A program made the translations under genes and the position numbers. Below the pieces are notes generated by a model, which saw only the letters and a program-made list of their open reading frames with translations, was not told the origin of the DNA and did not search any database. 64,000 nucleotides of DNA from Planctomycetaceae bacterium (GTDB lineage: Bacteria > Planctomycetota > Phycisphaerae > Phycisphaerales > SM1A02): positions 88,938-152,937 of the forward strand of contig CANLMX010000001.1 of assembly GCA_947492385.1 (NCBI GenBank), read 5' to 3'. Positions 18,703 through 29,332 of the stretch are shown here, piece after piece. The stretch's first letter is position 1. The number at the start of each line of letters is the position of its first letter.

Positions 18703-20106
18703 CTACAGCTCGACCACCGCCAGCCGCTCGGGCATCCCCGCCTCCACCCCGAACCGCTCCCGCACCTTCGCGGCCAACGCCGCCCGCTGCCGCGGCTCGC
18801 CATGGACCAGCACCACCCGCGGCTTGGGGCCCGGCCCGGCCATCGCAGGGGCGATCCACTCCAGCAACCCGCCCTGCCCCGCATGCGCGCTCAGGCCGCC
18901 CACGGTGCGCACGTCGGCGCGCACCACGATGTCCTCGCGGAAGATCCGGACGCTCTTGGCGCCCTCGACCAGCTTGCGGCCCAGCGAACCCTCCGCCATG
19001 AAGCCGATCATCAGCACCTGCACCCCGCGCCGCCACAGGTTGTGCTTCAGGTGGTGCACGATGCGGCCGCCCTCGCACATGCCGCTGCCCGCGATCACCA
19101 CGGCGGGATCCCAGCTCTGGTTGAGGTCGCGGCTCTGCTGCGGCGTCACGATCGGATGCAGGTTCCCGAGGTCGCGGCGCATCTGCCCGCTGCGCGCGAG
19201 CCCGCGCGCCTCGGGGTCGAACTCGTCGGGGTACTTGCCGTAGATCTCGGTGGCGCGGATGGCCATCGGGCTGTCGAGGTAGATCGGCACCGACGGGGTC
19301 TTCCCGTCGCGCGTGATCTCGGCGAGCACGTGAAGGAGCAGCTGCGCGCGCCCGATGGCGAAGCTCGGCACCAGCACCTTGCGCTTCTGCCACGCGGCCT
19401 GCTCGAGGATTCCCTTCAGTTCCGCCAGCGTCTGGTCCGCCGGCCGGTGATCGCGGTCGCCGTAGGTCGATTCCATGAACACCAGGTCCGCCGGCGGGCA
19501 CGGCACGGGATCCTTCAGGATCGGCATGCACTTCTGCCCGAGGTCGCCGCCGAACACCACGGTCCGCTCGCGGCCGTCCTCGTGCACGCGCATCACCACG
19601 CTGGCAGAACCCAGGATGTGGCCCGCATCCTGGAAGCGGATGCTCACGCCCGACGCCACCTCGACGTCCTCTCCGTAGGCGTGCCCGCGGAAGAGGTCGA
19701 CCACCGGCTTCACGTCATCCGCCGCGTAGAGCGGCACCGCGTCGGGCTCCTGCCCGGTGCGCTCGCGCCAGCGGTTCTCGCGCTCGGCATCGCCCTCCTG
19801 GATGCGCGCGCTGTCCAGGAGGATCAGCTCGGCGAGTTCGCAGGTCGGCCGGGTGGCATGCACCTTGCAACGAAGTCCCCGCAGCAGCGGCAGGCGCCCC
19901 ACGTGATCGAGATGCGCGTGCGTCAGCACCACCGCGTCCAGCCTTCCGGGCACGACGGGATCGATGTCTGCATTCTTCCCGTTGCCGTTGCCGTTGCCGC
20001 GGCCCTGGAACATCCCGAAATCCACCAACACGCGTGCCCGGTCGGTCTCGACCAGGTAGCCGCTTCCGGTGACTTCGCCCGCGGCGCCGAGGAGCGTGAT
20101 GCGCAT
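18703..20106 (-). CDS. MBL-fold beta-CASP metallo-hydrolase (RNA exonuclease-like)
   Basis: MRITLLGAAGEVTGSGYLVE, LTHAHLDHVGRLP, DAGHILGSA, GSGMCEGGRIVHHL, GGLSAHAG. Confidence 0.9.
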   Translation of the reverse strand: MRITLLGAAGEVTGSGYLVETDRARVLVDFGMFQGRGNGNGNGKNADIDPVVPGRLDAVVLTHAHLDHVGRLPLLRGLRCKVHATRPTCELAELILLDSARIQEGDAERENRWRERTGQEPDAVPLYAADDVKPVVDLFRGHAYGEDVEVASGVSIRFQDAGHILGSASVVMRVHEDGRERTVVFGGDLGQKCMPILKDPVPCPPADLVFMESTYGDRDHRPADQTLAELKGILEQAAWQKRKVLVPSFAIGRAQLLLHVLAEITRDGKTPSVPIYLDSPMAIRATEIYGKYPDEFDPEARGLARSGQMRRDLGNLHPIVTPQQSRDLNQSWDPAVVIAGSGMCEGGRIVHHLKHNLWRRGVQVLMIGFMAEGSLGRKLVEGAKSVRIFREDIVVRADVRTVGGLSAHAGQGGLLEWIAPAMAGPGPKPRVVLVHGEPRQRAALAAKVRERFGVEAGMPERLAVVEL

Positions 20107-20115
20107 GCACGCAGG

Positions 20116-21345
20116 CTACGCGCCGCGCCAGCGCAGCGGCGGGATCACGGCCGCACCCGGACCGGCCGCCACGCGCATCCACGTGGGGCGGCGGCGGAAC
20201 CGACGCTCGAACGTGGCGCCGATCCGCTCGGGGACGCCGGCCGCGGACGCTTCCGCGAGCACGATCACGCATCCCCCGAACCCGCCGCCCGTGAGGCGCG
20301 CCCCGTGCACGCCGCCGCGCTCGCCGATCGAACGCGCCGCGTCCACCAGCGCGTCGAGCTCGGGCGTGCTGACGGCGAAGTCGTCGCGCAGCGACTGGTG
20401 GCTCTGCGCCATGAAGAGCCCGAAGAGCGCAAGGTCGTCGCGACGGAGCGCGTTCGCCGCGCTCTGTGCGCGCTGCGTCTCGCGCACCACGTGGCGCGCG
20501 CGGCGGTCGAGCGGGTCGCGCAGGCCGCGCTCGCGCAGCGCCGACTCGTCGAGTTCCCGGAGGCTCGACACGCCCGCGGCGCGCGTGGCCTCCTCGACCT
20601 CGCGGCGGCGCTCGGCGTACCGGCCATCGGCGAGCGCGCGATGGACGCCGGGGTCGAGCACCCAGAGCGCCGCACGCGACGAGGGCGGGAACGGGACCGA
20701 GCGCACGTCGAGCGTGCGGCAATCGATGAGCAGGGCGTGGTCCGGTCGGCTGAGCGCGGATGCGACCTGGTCCATCATGCCGCACGGCACACCCATGAAC
20801 TGCGACTCGGCTTCCTGCGCGATGCGCGCCAGCGGGATGCCGAAGAGCGGCGCGCTCAGCGCGTCCGCGAATGCAGTGGCCAGCGCCACTCCCAGCGCCG
20901 CGCTCGACGCGAGCCCCGCGCCGATCGGAACGTCGCTTGCGACGGCGACCTCCAGCGGCGGCACGGCCACGCCCTCGCGCGCGAAGCCCGCAAGGACCCC
21001 GGTCACCAAGTTGCCCCACGACCGGTCGCCGACCAGGCGGGGCGCCGACGCATGCGCCGCGGGGTCCGGCAGCTCCACCAGCGAACGGAGGTCCTCGCTC
21101 CACGCGCGCCACCGGTCGTCCGAGGCGCGACGCACGGCCACCGCGCAGTCACGGTCGATCGCGATGGGCAGGACGATGCCGTCGGCGTAGTCCACGTGGT
21201 CGCCGACGAGGTTCACGCGGCCCGGCGCGCGCGCGACGGTCGCGGGCGTGCCGCCGAAACGGCGCGCGAACGCATCGACGCACCGGGCGACGGCAGGAGA
21301 TGCATGAGGGAGGGCGTCCACGCGGGAATCGTAAGGCTCGGGCAT
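20116..21345 (-). CDS. galK: galactokinase
   Basis: APGRVNLVGDHVDYADGIVLPIAID, PIGAGLASSAALGVALATA, GARLTGGGFGGCVIVLAEA; start at MPEPYDSR. Confidence 0.85.
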   Translation of the reverse strand: MPEPYDSRVDALPHASPAVARCVDAFARRFGGTPATVARAPGRVNLVGDHVDYADGIVLPIAIDRDCAVAVRRASDDRWRAWSEDLRSLVELPDPAAHASAPRLVGDRSWGNLVTGVLAGFAREGVAVPPLEVAVASDVPIGAGLASSAALGVALATAFADALSAPLFGIPLARIAQEAESQFMGVPCGMMDQVASALSRPDHALLIDCRTLDVRSVPFPPSSRAALWVLDPGVHRALADGRYAERRREVEEATRAAGVSSLRELDESALRERGLRDPLDRRARHVVRETQRAQSAANALRRDDLALFGLFMAQSHQSLRDDFAVSTPELDALVDAARSIGERGGVHGARLTGGGFGGCVIVLAEASAAGVPERIGATFERRFRRRPTWMRVAAGPGAAVIPPLRWRGA

Positions 21346-21402
21346 GCCGGCCCCTGCACCCGCACGCCGCGCGCGTGCGAGGCCCGGTCCCGGGCGCGCC
21401 AC

Positions 21403-21433
21403 TTGACCGCGCCGCAACCCCCGTTCCTATACT
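21403..21433 (+). promoter_or_regulatory. candidate promoter TTGACC-N19-TATACT
   Basis: -10 TATACT ends 10 nt before ATG 21444. Confidence 0.45.
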
Positions 21434-21443
21434 TGCGGCCCCT

Positions 21444-22217
21444 ATGAAGGAACTGATCGTCGGAAGGGGCCTTCGGAAGTCCTTCGGAGCATTCGAGGCG
21501 GTGCGCGGGATCGACCTCACGGTCCCCGCCGGCCAAGTGCTCGGCTTCCTCGGGCCCAACGGTGCCGGCAAGAGCACCACCATGCGCATGCTGACGGGCT
21601 TCCTCGAGCCCACCGAGGGCACCGTGCACCTCGACGGCATCGCCCTCGCGGACGACCCCATCGCCGCCAAGCGCACCTTCGGCTACCTGCCGGAGGGCGC
21701 ACCCGCCTACGGCGACATGCGGGTCGAGGAGTTCCTGCTCTTCGTCGCGCGCACCCGCGGGTACGACGCCGCCGAGGCGCGTCGGCGCGTCGACGCCGCG
21801 ATCGACCGGCTGCACCTCGGGCCATACCGGAAGCAGCTGGTCGAGACGCTCTCGAAGGGCTACAAGCGGCGCACGGGCCTCGCCCAGGCGATCCTGCACG
21901 ACCCGCCGATCCTCATCCTGGACGAGCCGACCGACGGCCTCGACCCGAACCAGAAGCACGAGGTCCGCGAGCTCATCCGCCGGCTCGGCGGCGAGCGCGC
22001 GGTGGTGCTCTCGACGCACATCCTCGAGGAGGTCGAGGCCGTGTGCACGCGCGCGGTCATCATCAACGAGGGCCGCATCGTGTTCGACGGCACGCCCGGG
22101 CAGCTCGACTCGAAGGCACCCGCATCGATCACCCGCAACCGCATGGACCACGTGTTCCGGATGCTGACCACCAGCGACGTCCGCGAGCCCGCCGCCGCGA
22201 AGGGAGGCGCACGATGA
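21444..22217 (+). CDS. ABC transporter ATP-binding protein (Gld-type exporter)
   Basis: GFLGPNGAGKSTTMRML Walker A; LSKGYKRRTGLAQAIL signature; ILILDEPTDGLDP. Confidence 0.95.
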   Translation: MKELIVGRGLRKSFGAFEAVRGIDLTVPAGQVLGFLGPNGAGKSTTMRMLTGFLEPTEGTVHLDGIALADDPIAAKRTFGYLPEGAPAYGDMRVEEFLLFVARTRGYDAAEARRRVDAAIDRLHLGPYRKQLVETLSKGYKRRTGLAQAILHDPPILILDEPTDGLDPNQKHEVRELIRRLGGERAVVLSTHILEEVEAVCTRAVIINEGRIVFDGTPGQLDSKAPASITRNRMDHVFRMLTTSDVREPAAAKGGAR

Positions 22218-22957
22218 GCGCACGCGCACGCATCGGGCCCGTCTTCCGCCGCGAGTTCGGCGCGTACTTCGCCAGCCCGCTCGCCGGGATCTTCCTGGTG
22301 ATCTTCCTCTTCATGAGCGGGATCTTCACCTTCCAGCTCGGCGGCTTCTACGAGCGCGGGCAGGCCGACCTGAGGCCCTTCTTCACCGGCCAGCCGTGGC
22401 TCTACCTCTTCCTGGTGCCGGCGCTCAGCATGCGCCTGTGGGCCGAGGACCGCCGCACCGGCACCATCGAGCTGCTGCTGACCCTGCCCGTGTCGGTCTG
22501 GGACCTCGTGTTCGCGAAGTTCCTGGCCGCATGGGCCTTCGCGTGCGCGGCGCTCGCGCTGACGGTCCCCCTCTGGATCACGGTGGCGTGGCTCGGCAAT
22601 CCCGACCACGGCGCGATCCTGGTGGGCTACCTGGCATGCGCGCTGCTCTCGGGAACGTTCCTCGCGCTGGGCTCGTTCCTCTCGGCCTTCACGAAGAACC
22701 AGGTGATCGCGTTCGTCCTCTGCGGCGTCGCGGGCTTCCTGCTGCTGGTGACCGGCTTCCCCATCGTGCTCGACTTCGTGTCGGGATGGCTGCCGCGGCT
22801 CGCGGTCGAGGCGATCTCGTCGATGAGCGCGCTGACGCACTTCGAGAGCATGATGCGCGGCGTCCTGGACCTGCGCGATGTCCTGTACTTCGTGTCGCTG
22901 ACCGCGGCGTTCCTGTTCCTCAACGGGGTCGTGGTCGAATGGAAGAAGGCGGAGTGA
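22214..22957 (+). CDS. ABC transporter permease (GldF-like)
   Basis: Multi-TM ORF MSARARIGPVFRREFGAYFASPLAGIFLVIFLFMSGIFTFQ; ATGA overlap. Confidence 0.9.
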   Translation: MSARARIGPVFRREFGAYFASPLAGIFLVIFLFMSGIFTFQLGGFYERGQADLRPFFTGQPWLYLFLVPALSMRLWAEDRRTGTIELLLTLPVSVWDLVFAKFLAAWAFACAALALTVPLWITVAWLGNPDHGAILVGYLACALLSGTFLALGSFLSAFTKNQVIAFVLCGVAGFLLLVTGFPIVLDFVSGWLPRLAVEAISSMSALTHFESMMRGVLDLRDVLYFVSLTAAFLFLNGVVVEWKKAE

Positions 22958-22961
22958 ACCC

Positions 22962-24836
22962 ATGGCCGCACGCACCGAGACCCGTCGCAACGCCCTTCTG
23001 ACCATCGCCGCGGTCCTCGTCGGGGTCGTGGCCCTCAACGTGGTCGCCTCGATCGCGCTGCCCTTCGCGCGCGTCGACCTCACGCAGGACCGCCTGTACT
23101 CCACCAGCCGCGGCGTGGACCGCACGCTCGCGTCGCTCGACGAGCCCGTGCGCGTCGACTACTTCTGGACGCAGGAGGGTTCGAAGGACCAGCCCCTGAT
23201 CCGGGCGCACGGCCAGCGCGTGCGCGAGTACCTCGAGGAGATCGCGCGCCGGTCGAAGGGGAAGGTCGAGTTCCGCTTCGTCGACCCCGAGCCCTTCAGC
23301 GAGGCCGAGGACGAGGCGCGCGCGGCGGGCCTGCCGGCGCTCGCCGTCGACGGCAGCGGCCGCACGCTCACGCTCGGACTGGTGGTGCGCGGCCCCACCG
23401 ACCGCAAGGAGACGATCCCCTACCTCTCGCCCGAGAACGAACCGCTGCTCGAGTACGAGCTCATGCGCGCGATCGCCGCGGTGGGCCGGCCGACGAAGCC
23501 GAAGGTCGGGCTGCTGAGCACCATCCCGCTCGAAGGCGGCATGGACCCGCGCAACCCGATGGCACAGCGAGGGCCGCCGGTGGTCATCGAGCAGCTGCGC
23601 GAGCAGGTGGACGTCGTCGACGTCGATGCGGCGGCCGACGCCCTGCCCGCGGGCATCGACGCGCTGGTCCTGGTCCAGCCGCGGAAGCTCACCGAGGGGA
23701 TGCTTCGGTCGATCGACGCGTGGGCCGTGTCGGGCAAGCCGCTCGTGGTGCTGGCCGACCCGTACGCCGAGACCGACGCGGGCCCCGATGCCGCGATGAT
23801 GGGCGCGAAGCGCGGCGGCACCACGTACGACCTCGGGCCCCTGCTCGCTGCATGGGGCGTCGATGTCCCGAAGGACATGGTGATCGGGGACCTGACCTAC
23901 GCGACGCGCGTCCGTGCGCCCGCGAAGAACGGCGGCGTGCGCGAGCTCGACTACCCGGCGTGGCTGTCGATGACGGCGGATGCGTTCACGAAGGACGACC
24001 CGCTGGTCGGCGGGCTGCAATCGCTCAATCTGATGAGCCCCGGTTCGATCGAGCGCATCGAGGGGACGAAGGCCACGCTCGAGCCGCTGGTCCGCTCGAC
24101 GGACCGCGCGCAGCAGATCCAGACGCTGAAGCTGGGATTCTTCGGCGACCCGGAGCAGTTGCTGAAGGACTTCAAGGCCGACGGCACCCGACGCACGCTC
24201 GCGGCGCGCATCGGCGGCGAGATCGCCTCCGCATATCCGGCGGCGGACGGCACGCGGGCCACGGGCAAGGCGAACATCCTGCTCATCGCCGACGCCGACC
24301 TGCTGGCCGACGACACATGGGTGATCGACGACCGGGTGGCAGGCATGAGCGTGGGCAAGCGGGCCGTCGCCGACAACGGGCCGCTGGTGCTCAACGCGGT
24401 CGAGCTGGCGGCCGGCAATCCCGCCCTCGCCGAGATCCGCGCGCGCGGCCAGTTCCGCCGCCCGTTCACCGTGGTCGACGAGATGCGCAGGGATGCGCAG
24501 ACGAGGTTCATCGCCGAGGAGAAGAACCTGCAGGACGAGATCCAGCGCACGGAGCTCCAAATCGGCGAGCTGCAGCGCGAGCGCACACCGGACGGCATGC
24601 AGCAGGTCGTGCTCTCCGCCGAGCAGGTGAAGAAGATCGAGGAGCTGCAGCAGCGCATGGTGGCCGCACGCAAGGAACTGCGCGCGGTGCAGCTCTCGCT
24701 GCGGCAGGGCGTCGAGCAGCTGGGAACGAGGCTCCTGGTGCTGAACGCGGTGCTGTGGCCGCTGGCGGTGGCCGCCGCGGCGCTCGCGTGGTACGTGCTG
24801 CGCGGCCGCTCGAGCCGCCGGGAGGCCTCGAAGTGA
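22962..24836 (+). CDS. GldG-family ABC-associated protein
   Basis: N- and C-terminal TMs, DLTQDRLYSTSRGVDRTLASLDEPVRVDYF, KVEFRFVDPEP. Confidence 0.85.
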   Translation: MAARTETRRNALLTIAAVLVGVVALNVVASIALPFARVDLTQDRLYSTSRGVDRTLASLDEPVRVDYFWTQEGSKDQPLIRAHGQRVREYLEEIARRSKGKVEFRFVDPEPFSEAEDEARAAGLPALAVDGSGRTLTLGLVVRGPTDRKETIPYLSPENEPLLEYELMRAIAAVGRPTKPKVGLLSTIPLEGGMDPRNPMAQRGPPVVIEQLREQVDVVDVDAAADALPAGIDALVLVQPRKLTEGMLRSIDAWAVSGKPLVVLADPYAETDAGPDAAMMGAKRGGTTYDLGPLLAAWGVDVPKDMVIGDLTYATRVRAPAKNGGVRELDYPAWLSMTADAFTKDDPLVGGLQSLNLMSPGSIERIEGTKATLEPLVRSTDRAQQIQTLKLGFFGDPEQLLKDFKADGTRRTLAARIGGEIASAYPAADGTRATGKANILLIADADLLADDTWVIDDRVAGMSVGKRAVADNGPLVLNAVELAAGNPALAEIRARGQFRRPFTVVDEMRRDAQTRFIAEEKNLQDEIQRTELQIGELQRERTPDGMQQVVLSAEQVKKIEELQQRMVAARKELRAVQLSLRQGVEQLGTRLLVLNAVLWPLAVAAAALAWYVLRGRSSRREASK

Positions 24837-25966
24837 ACAGGCGGCGTGCGACCAACGTGGCGATCGGTGCAGCAGCCCTGGCGGTCCTGGCGTGGTTCCT
24901 GGCGCAGGGCCGCGGCACCACGCCGGAGCGCTCGCGCGGTGCGGCGATGGTCCCCGCGCTCAAGGAGCGCGCCGAGGAGATCGGCGCGGTCGAGGTGCTG
25001 CGGGGGAACTCCACCGTGCGCCTCGAGCGCAACCCGGACGGGAGCTGGATCGTCGCCACCAGCGAGAGCTACCCCGCGCGCAACGAGCTGGTGCGCGCGC
25101 TGGTGGCGAGCATGGCCGACCTCTCCGTCGACGAACGGATGACCGCGAAGAAGGAGCGCCACGGCGAGCTCGCGCTCGCGTGGCCCGACGAATCCGGCAA
25201 GGCGCGGCTGGTGCGGTTCCTGCCGAAGGACCCGCTGGCGCCGATCGTGGCCGAGATCGTCGTCGGCGAGGAGCGATTCTCGCCCGATGCGGTCTTCGTG
25301 CGCCAGCCCGACCAGGACCAGACGTGGCGCGCACGCGGACGCGTGCAGCTGCCGTACGAGGCGAACGGCTGGATCGACCGCACGCTGCTGTCGCTGCCGG
25401 CCGACGAGGCGATGTCGGTGGCGTTCGACGGCATCGCCGTGCGCCGTCCCGACGAGCCGGCCGATGCTCAGCCGGGCATGCCGCGGGCGCCGTGGACCGC
25501 GACGGTCGATGACGCCGAGCGTGCGCAGTGGTCGAAGGAGCAGGAGGAGTCGGCGCGCATGTCGCTGCCGTCGTGGTTCGATCGGCTGGAGTTCGACGCG
25601 GTGCGCCGAGCCCGCGTCGACGCGGCACCCGAGCGGCAGTGGACGGTAGTCGCCGAGCTGCGTTCCGCCACCCTCACGATGTCGGGTCACGCCGAGGGAG
25701 ACCTGGTGTGGTTCACGCTCGCTGCCGTGCCGAAGGACGGTGCGCCTGCGCCGAAGGCGCCCGAGCGCGACGGCGACCCGTCCGTCCCCGATTGGACGAA
25801 GTTCGCGCAGCGGACGTCGGGCTGGGAGTACCAACTGCCCGCGTGGAAGGCGGACACCCTCCGGAGGCTCCGCGAGGCGCCGAAGGCCGGGGACGCGGCA
25901 GCGGGCGGGGATGCCGTTCCGGCCGTTCCGCCGATGCCGCCTGCGACGCCGCCCATGGCCCCGTAA
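24833..25966 (+). CDS. DUF4340-like protein associated with GldG-type exporter
   Basis: GTG start at 24833 (GTGA overlap); NRRRATNVAIGAAALAVLAWFLAQGR...VRLERNPDGSWIVATSESYPA. Confidence 0.8.
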   Translation: MNRRRATNVAIGAAALAVLAWFLAQGRGTTPERSRGAAMVPALKERAEEIGAVEVLRGNSTVRLERNPDGSWIVATSESYPARNELVRALVASMADLSVDERMTAKKERHGELALAWPDESGKARLVRFLPKDPLAPIVAEIVVGEERFSPDAVFVRQPDQDQTWRARGRVQLPYEANGWIDRTLLSLPADEAMSVAFDGIAVRRPDEPADAQPGMPRAPWTATVDDAERAQWSKEQEESARMSLPSWFDRLEFDAVRRARVDAAPERQWTVVAELRSATLTMSGHAEGDLVWFTLAAVPKDGAPAPKAPERDGDPSVPDWTKFAQRTSGWEYQLPAWKADTLRRLREAPKAGDAAAGGDAVPAVPPMPPATPPMAP

Positions 25967-26110
25967 CACGGGCAATCTGCGCGAATCACGCGGAAACGCG
26001 GACCCCGGCTTGACCCACGGGGCTGGGTTCCCGATGGTGTTCTCGGAGATCTGCCGGATCACCGACAACGTGCGTTGCGGCAGGTGGCCCGGCCGAGGAG
26101 GCGAAGGGCC

Positions 26111-28486
26111 ATGGCGATCGCACGTCACTCAGCATCCTGGATCCATCGCGCGGGGCTCGCGGGAGCCGCCTTGGCGGCCATGCTCGCGGCAACCGCCCGG
26201 GCGGACGACCGGGCATTGAGCGAGGCCGATGCTCCGCGGGCGGCGCACCGCATGCGGGACGGCGCCGTCGCGGCGCGCGACGCCGTTGACGCGATCGTGC
26301 GCCCCGCCGCCGACCGGACCGCGATGATCGCGGACACGCCGGGCGTCGCGATGGCGCTCGAGCGCGGCGACGCACCCATGCTCCGCCGCATCGCCAACGA
26401 GGAGCTTCGCCGGGCCGGGGGTGCGATCGATGTGATCGCGATGCTCGACTGCGACGGCCGCATGCTCGCGACCAGCACCGTGGATGCCACGGGAGCGGCG
26501 CTGCCGCCCGAGCGCATCGATCGCCTGATGTCGGTGGACATCTCGGGCCGCGGCGTGGTGCGAGGGTGCATCGCGGCGCGCCATGCGGAACCGGTGGTCG
26601 AGTTCCAGGCCGACTGCGAGTTCACGCGGATCCTCTGGGACTCGGCGGGCCTGTCGGTGGCCTTCAGCGCACCCGTTCGCGACCGCGAGTCCGGCAAGCG
26701 GCTCGGCACGGTGACCGCACGGACGCGCTTCGACCGCATCGAACGCGCGCTGGCATCGCAGGACACCACGGGGCTCGAAGTGATGCTCGTGGCGCAGGAC
26801 GGCCGCGTCCTCGACGAATCGATGCAGCGCGGAACACGACGTGCGCCGCTCGGGAACGCGGAGCTCGTGGCGCTCGTCGCGCCGCTGGCCTCCGGCGTCT
26901 CGCACGCCACGGTCGGGATCGACGGCGCGCTCGCGTGCGCCTATCCCCTGCAGGGGCTCCGCACCGTCGACGGTGGGTCCGCACACGTCGTCGCGGTCGC
27001 ATCGCGCGACCTGATCGCGGCCGAGTCGAGCGATGCGCGGCTCGCGACTACCGCGGCGGTCGGCGCGTTCGTCGCGCTCTCCGGGCTCTCGGGCGCGCTC
27101 CTCGTGCAGTCGCGCCGGCAGCGGCGCTCGCGTGCGGCCCTGGTCGCGGCGCGCAACGACGCGGACGCCGCGAGCCGTTCGAAGACCGAGTTCCTGGCGA
27201 ACATGAGCCACGAGATCCGCACGCCGATGACCGCGATCCTCGGCTACGTCGACCTGCTCGCGGACCATGGTGATTCCGCACCGGGCGCACCGTCGCGCGA
27301 GGAGGCGGTCGAGACGATCCGCCGCAACGCCCGCCACCTGCTGGCGATCATCAACGACATCCTCGACCTCTCGAAGATCGAGGCCGGGCAAATGAAGGTC
27401 GACCGGCAGCGCGTGCGCACCGTCGACCTGGTCCAGGACGTCATGCGGCTCATGGACGACCGCGCGCGGCAGAAGGGCATCGCGCTGAAGCTCGCGTTCG
27501 AGGGCGAAGTGCCGGACGTCATCACCACCGACCCAACCCGCGTCCGCCAGGTGCTCATCAATCTCGTCGGAAACGCGGTCAAGTTCACCGAGCAGGGCTC
27601 GGTCACGCTCACCGTGCGCCGCGACCCGGGCGAGCGTCGCACCGTGGAGTTCCAGGTCGCCGACTCCGGAATCGGCATGACGCCCGAGCAGCTTGCGCGC
27701 CTCTATCACCCGTTCGTGCAGGCGGACAGCTCGACCACCCGCCGCTTCGGGGGGACCGGCCTCGGGCTCGCGATCAGCCGCCGGTGCGTCGACATGCTCG
27801 GCGGCGCGATCTCGGTCCGGAGCGCGCCCGGCACCGGCACCACCTTCACCGTGCGGCTCGATGCTGGCGACCTGACCGGCGCGCAGCCGGCGTCGCTTCG
27901 GCAGGCGCACACGACGGAGCCCGGGACGGACGCCGCCGGTTCCGGCGGCGCGGGCGCCCTCCGCCTGCCGGCGGCCGTGCGGCAGCCCCTGACCGGCGTT
28001 CGGGTGCTGCTTGCCGAGGACGGCATCGACAACCAGCGGCTCATCCGCTTCCACCTCGAGCGCGCCGGCGCCCGCATCGACATCGTCGACAACGGCGCCA
28101 AGGCGCTCGAGCGCATCGCCGAGGGGTCGCGGCTTGACCGCTACGACGTCATCCTCATGGACATGCAGATGCCCGTGATGGACGGCTACGAGGCGGTTCG
28201 CCGCCTGGTCGCGGCTGGTGAGCGGACGCCCGTGATCGCGCTCACCGCGCACGGCATGGTGGGCGACCGCGAGAAGTGCCTCGATGCCGGCTGCACCGAG
28301 TACCTGTGCAAGCCGGTCGACGCGCGCGGGCTGGTGTCCGCCATCCGGCATGCCATCGCTCCCGGCGCGACCGAGGTCACCTCGGTGCGCCACTACGACG
28401 CGGACGGACCAGCCGCCGGGAAGCCCCCGTCCGGGCCGCTCCCGGACGCACTCGACGGGACCGCGGGCCGCGCGGCCGCGGGCTGA
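26111..28486 (+). CDS. hybrid sensor histidine kinase/response regulator with periplasmic sensor
   Basis: [23 protein letters not shown] (HisKA), [20 protein letters not shown] (HATPase), [19 protein letters not shown] and [14 protein letters not shown] (REC). Confidence 0.92.
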   Translation: MAIARHSASWIHRAGLAGAALAAMLAATARADDRALSEADAPRAAHRMRDGAVAARDAVDAIVRPAADRTAMIADTPGVAMALERGDAPMLRRIANEELRRAGGAIDVIAMLDCDGRMLATSTVDATGAALPPERIDRLMSVDISGRGVVRGCIAARHAEPVVEFQADCEFTRILWDSAGLSVAFSAPVRDRESGKRLGTVTARTRFDRIERALASQDTTGLEVMLVAQDGRVLDESMQRGTRRAPLGNAELVALVAPLASGVSHATVGIDGALACAYPLQGLRTVDGGSAHVVAVASRDLIAAESSDARLATTAAVGAFVALSGLSGALLVQSRRQRRSRAALVAARNDADAASRSKTEFLANMSHEIRTPMTAILGYVDLLADHGDSAPGAPSREEAVETIRRNARHLLAIINDILDLSKIEAGQMKVDRQRVRTVDLVQDVMRLMDDRARQKGIALKLAFEGEVPDVITTDPTRVRQVLINLVGNAVKFTEQGSVTLTVRRDPGERRTVEFQVADSGIGMTPEQLARLYHPFVQADSSTTRRFGGTGLGLAISRRCVDMLGGAISVRSAPGTGTTFTVRLDAGDLTGAQPASLRQAHTTEPGTDAAGSGGAGALRLPAAVRQPLTGVRVLLAEDGIDNQRLIRFHLERAGARIDIVDNGAKALERIAEGSRLDRYDVILMDMQMPVMDGYEAVRRLVAAGERTPVIALTAHGMVGDREKCLDAGCTEYLCKPVDARGLVSAIRHAIAPGATEVTSVRHYDADGPAAGKPPSGPLPDALDGTAGRAAAG

Positions 28487-28566
28487 GATTCACGCCCGGG
28501 CCCCGGGATGGCCGATATCCCGCTCCAACCCCGGCACGGTCGCCGGGCCTCTCCAGGAGCCTTCCC

Positions 28567-29325
28567 ATGCGCATGGATCCGCGCCCCGTCGTCGTCGCAC
28601 CGATTGCCTTCGCCATTGCCCTCGCCGCCGGGTGCGAAACCACGATGAGCGAGCGGATCACCAAGTCGATCGGCACGCTGGCCGACGTGCAGGCATCCCC
28701 GGAGCCCGTCGATGCGGAGATCTTCCGCAATGCCCGCGGCATCGCGCTGGTCGACGAGCGGCAGATCGGCGTCGTCATCAGCGGCGCCGGCGGCGAGGGA
28801 CTGCTCATGCGCCGCACCTCGACTGGCTGGAGCGCGCCGTGCATCATCAAGGTGCAGGGCTTCAGCGTGGGCGCCTCGATCGGCGGCGAGGGACGCAACC
28901 TCGTGATCGTCTTCTCGACCGACGAGTCCATCGACAAGTTCGTGGCCGACGGCAGCTACTTCATGGCGCAGGCCCAGGGCGTCTTCGGCGACTCCTACGG
29001 CCGGACCTCCGACCCCGCGCAGAAGGAGGACCAGGTGCACGTGTACGCCGTCGCCGGCGGTGTGTACGGATCATGCGCGCTCGGGAGCATCGGCTTCCAC
29101 ATCGACACGGAGGCGAACGCCGCTGCCTACGGCACCGAGCACACGGCGTGGGACATCCTCGATGGCAAGGTCCCGACGCCGGCCGGGCACGCGGCTCTGG
29201 TGACCCGCATCGACCGGATCACCGGCGGGCGCACGGCGGCTCCCGCGACCGCGCGGACGTCACAGCCCACGAACGAGCCGCCCGTCGGCGGCCGCAGCGC
29301 GGCGCGCGTGCGCACCGAGGAGTGA
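28567..29325 (+). CDS. SYLF/YSC84-like lipid-binding lipoprotein
   Basis: MRMDPRPVVVAPIAFAIALAAGCE lipobox; ARGIALVDERQIGVVISGAGGEGLLMRR; KVQGFSVGASIGGEGRNLVIVF. Confidence 0.8.
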   Translation: MRMDPRPVVVAPIAFAIALAAGCETTMSERITKSIGTLADVQASPEPVDAEIFRNARGIALVDERQIGVVISGAGGEGLLMRRTSTGWSAPCIIKVQGFSVGASIGGEGRNLVIVFSTDESIDKFVADGSYFMAQAQGVFGDSYGRTSDPAQKEDQVHVYAVAGGVYGSCALGSIGFHIDTEANAAAYGTEHTAWDILDGKVPTPAGHAALVTRIDRITGGRTAAPATARTSQPTNEPPVGGRSAARVRTEE

Positions 29326-29332
29326 TCTTCGC

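Noticed and set aside
18400-21447. 1015-aa plus-strand ORF
   Set aside because: Antisense to the beta-CASP hydrolase and galactokinase; His/Arg-rich shadow ORF.
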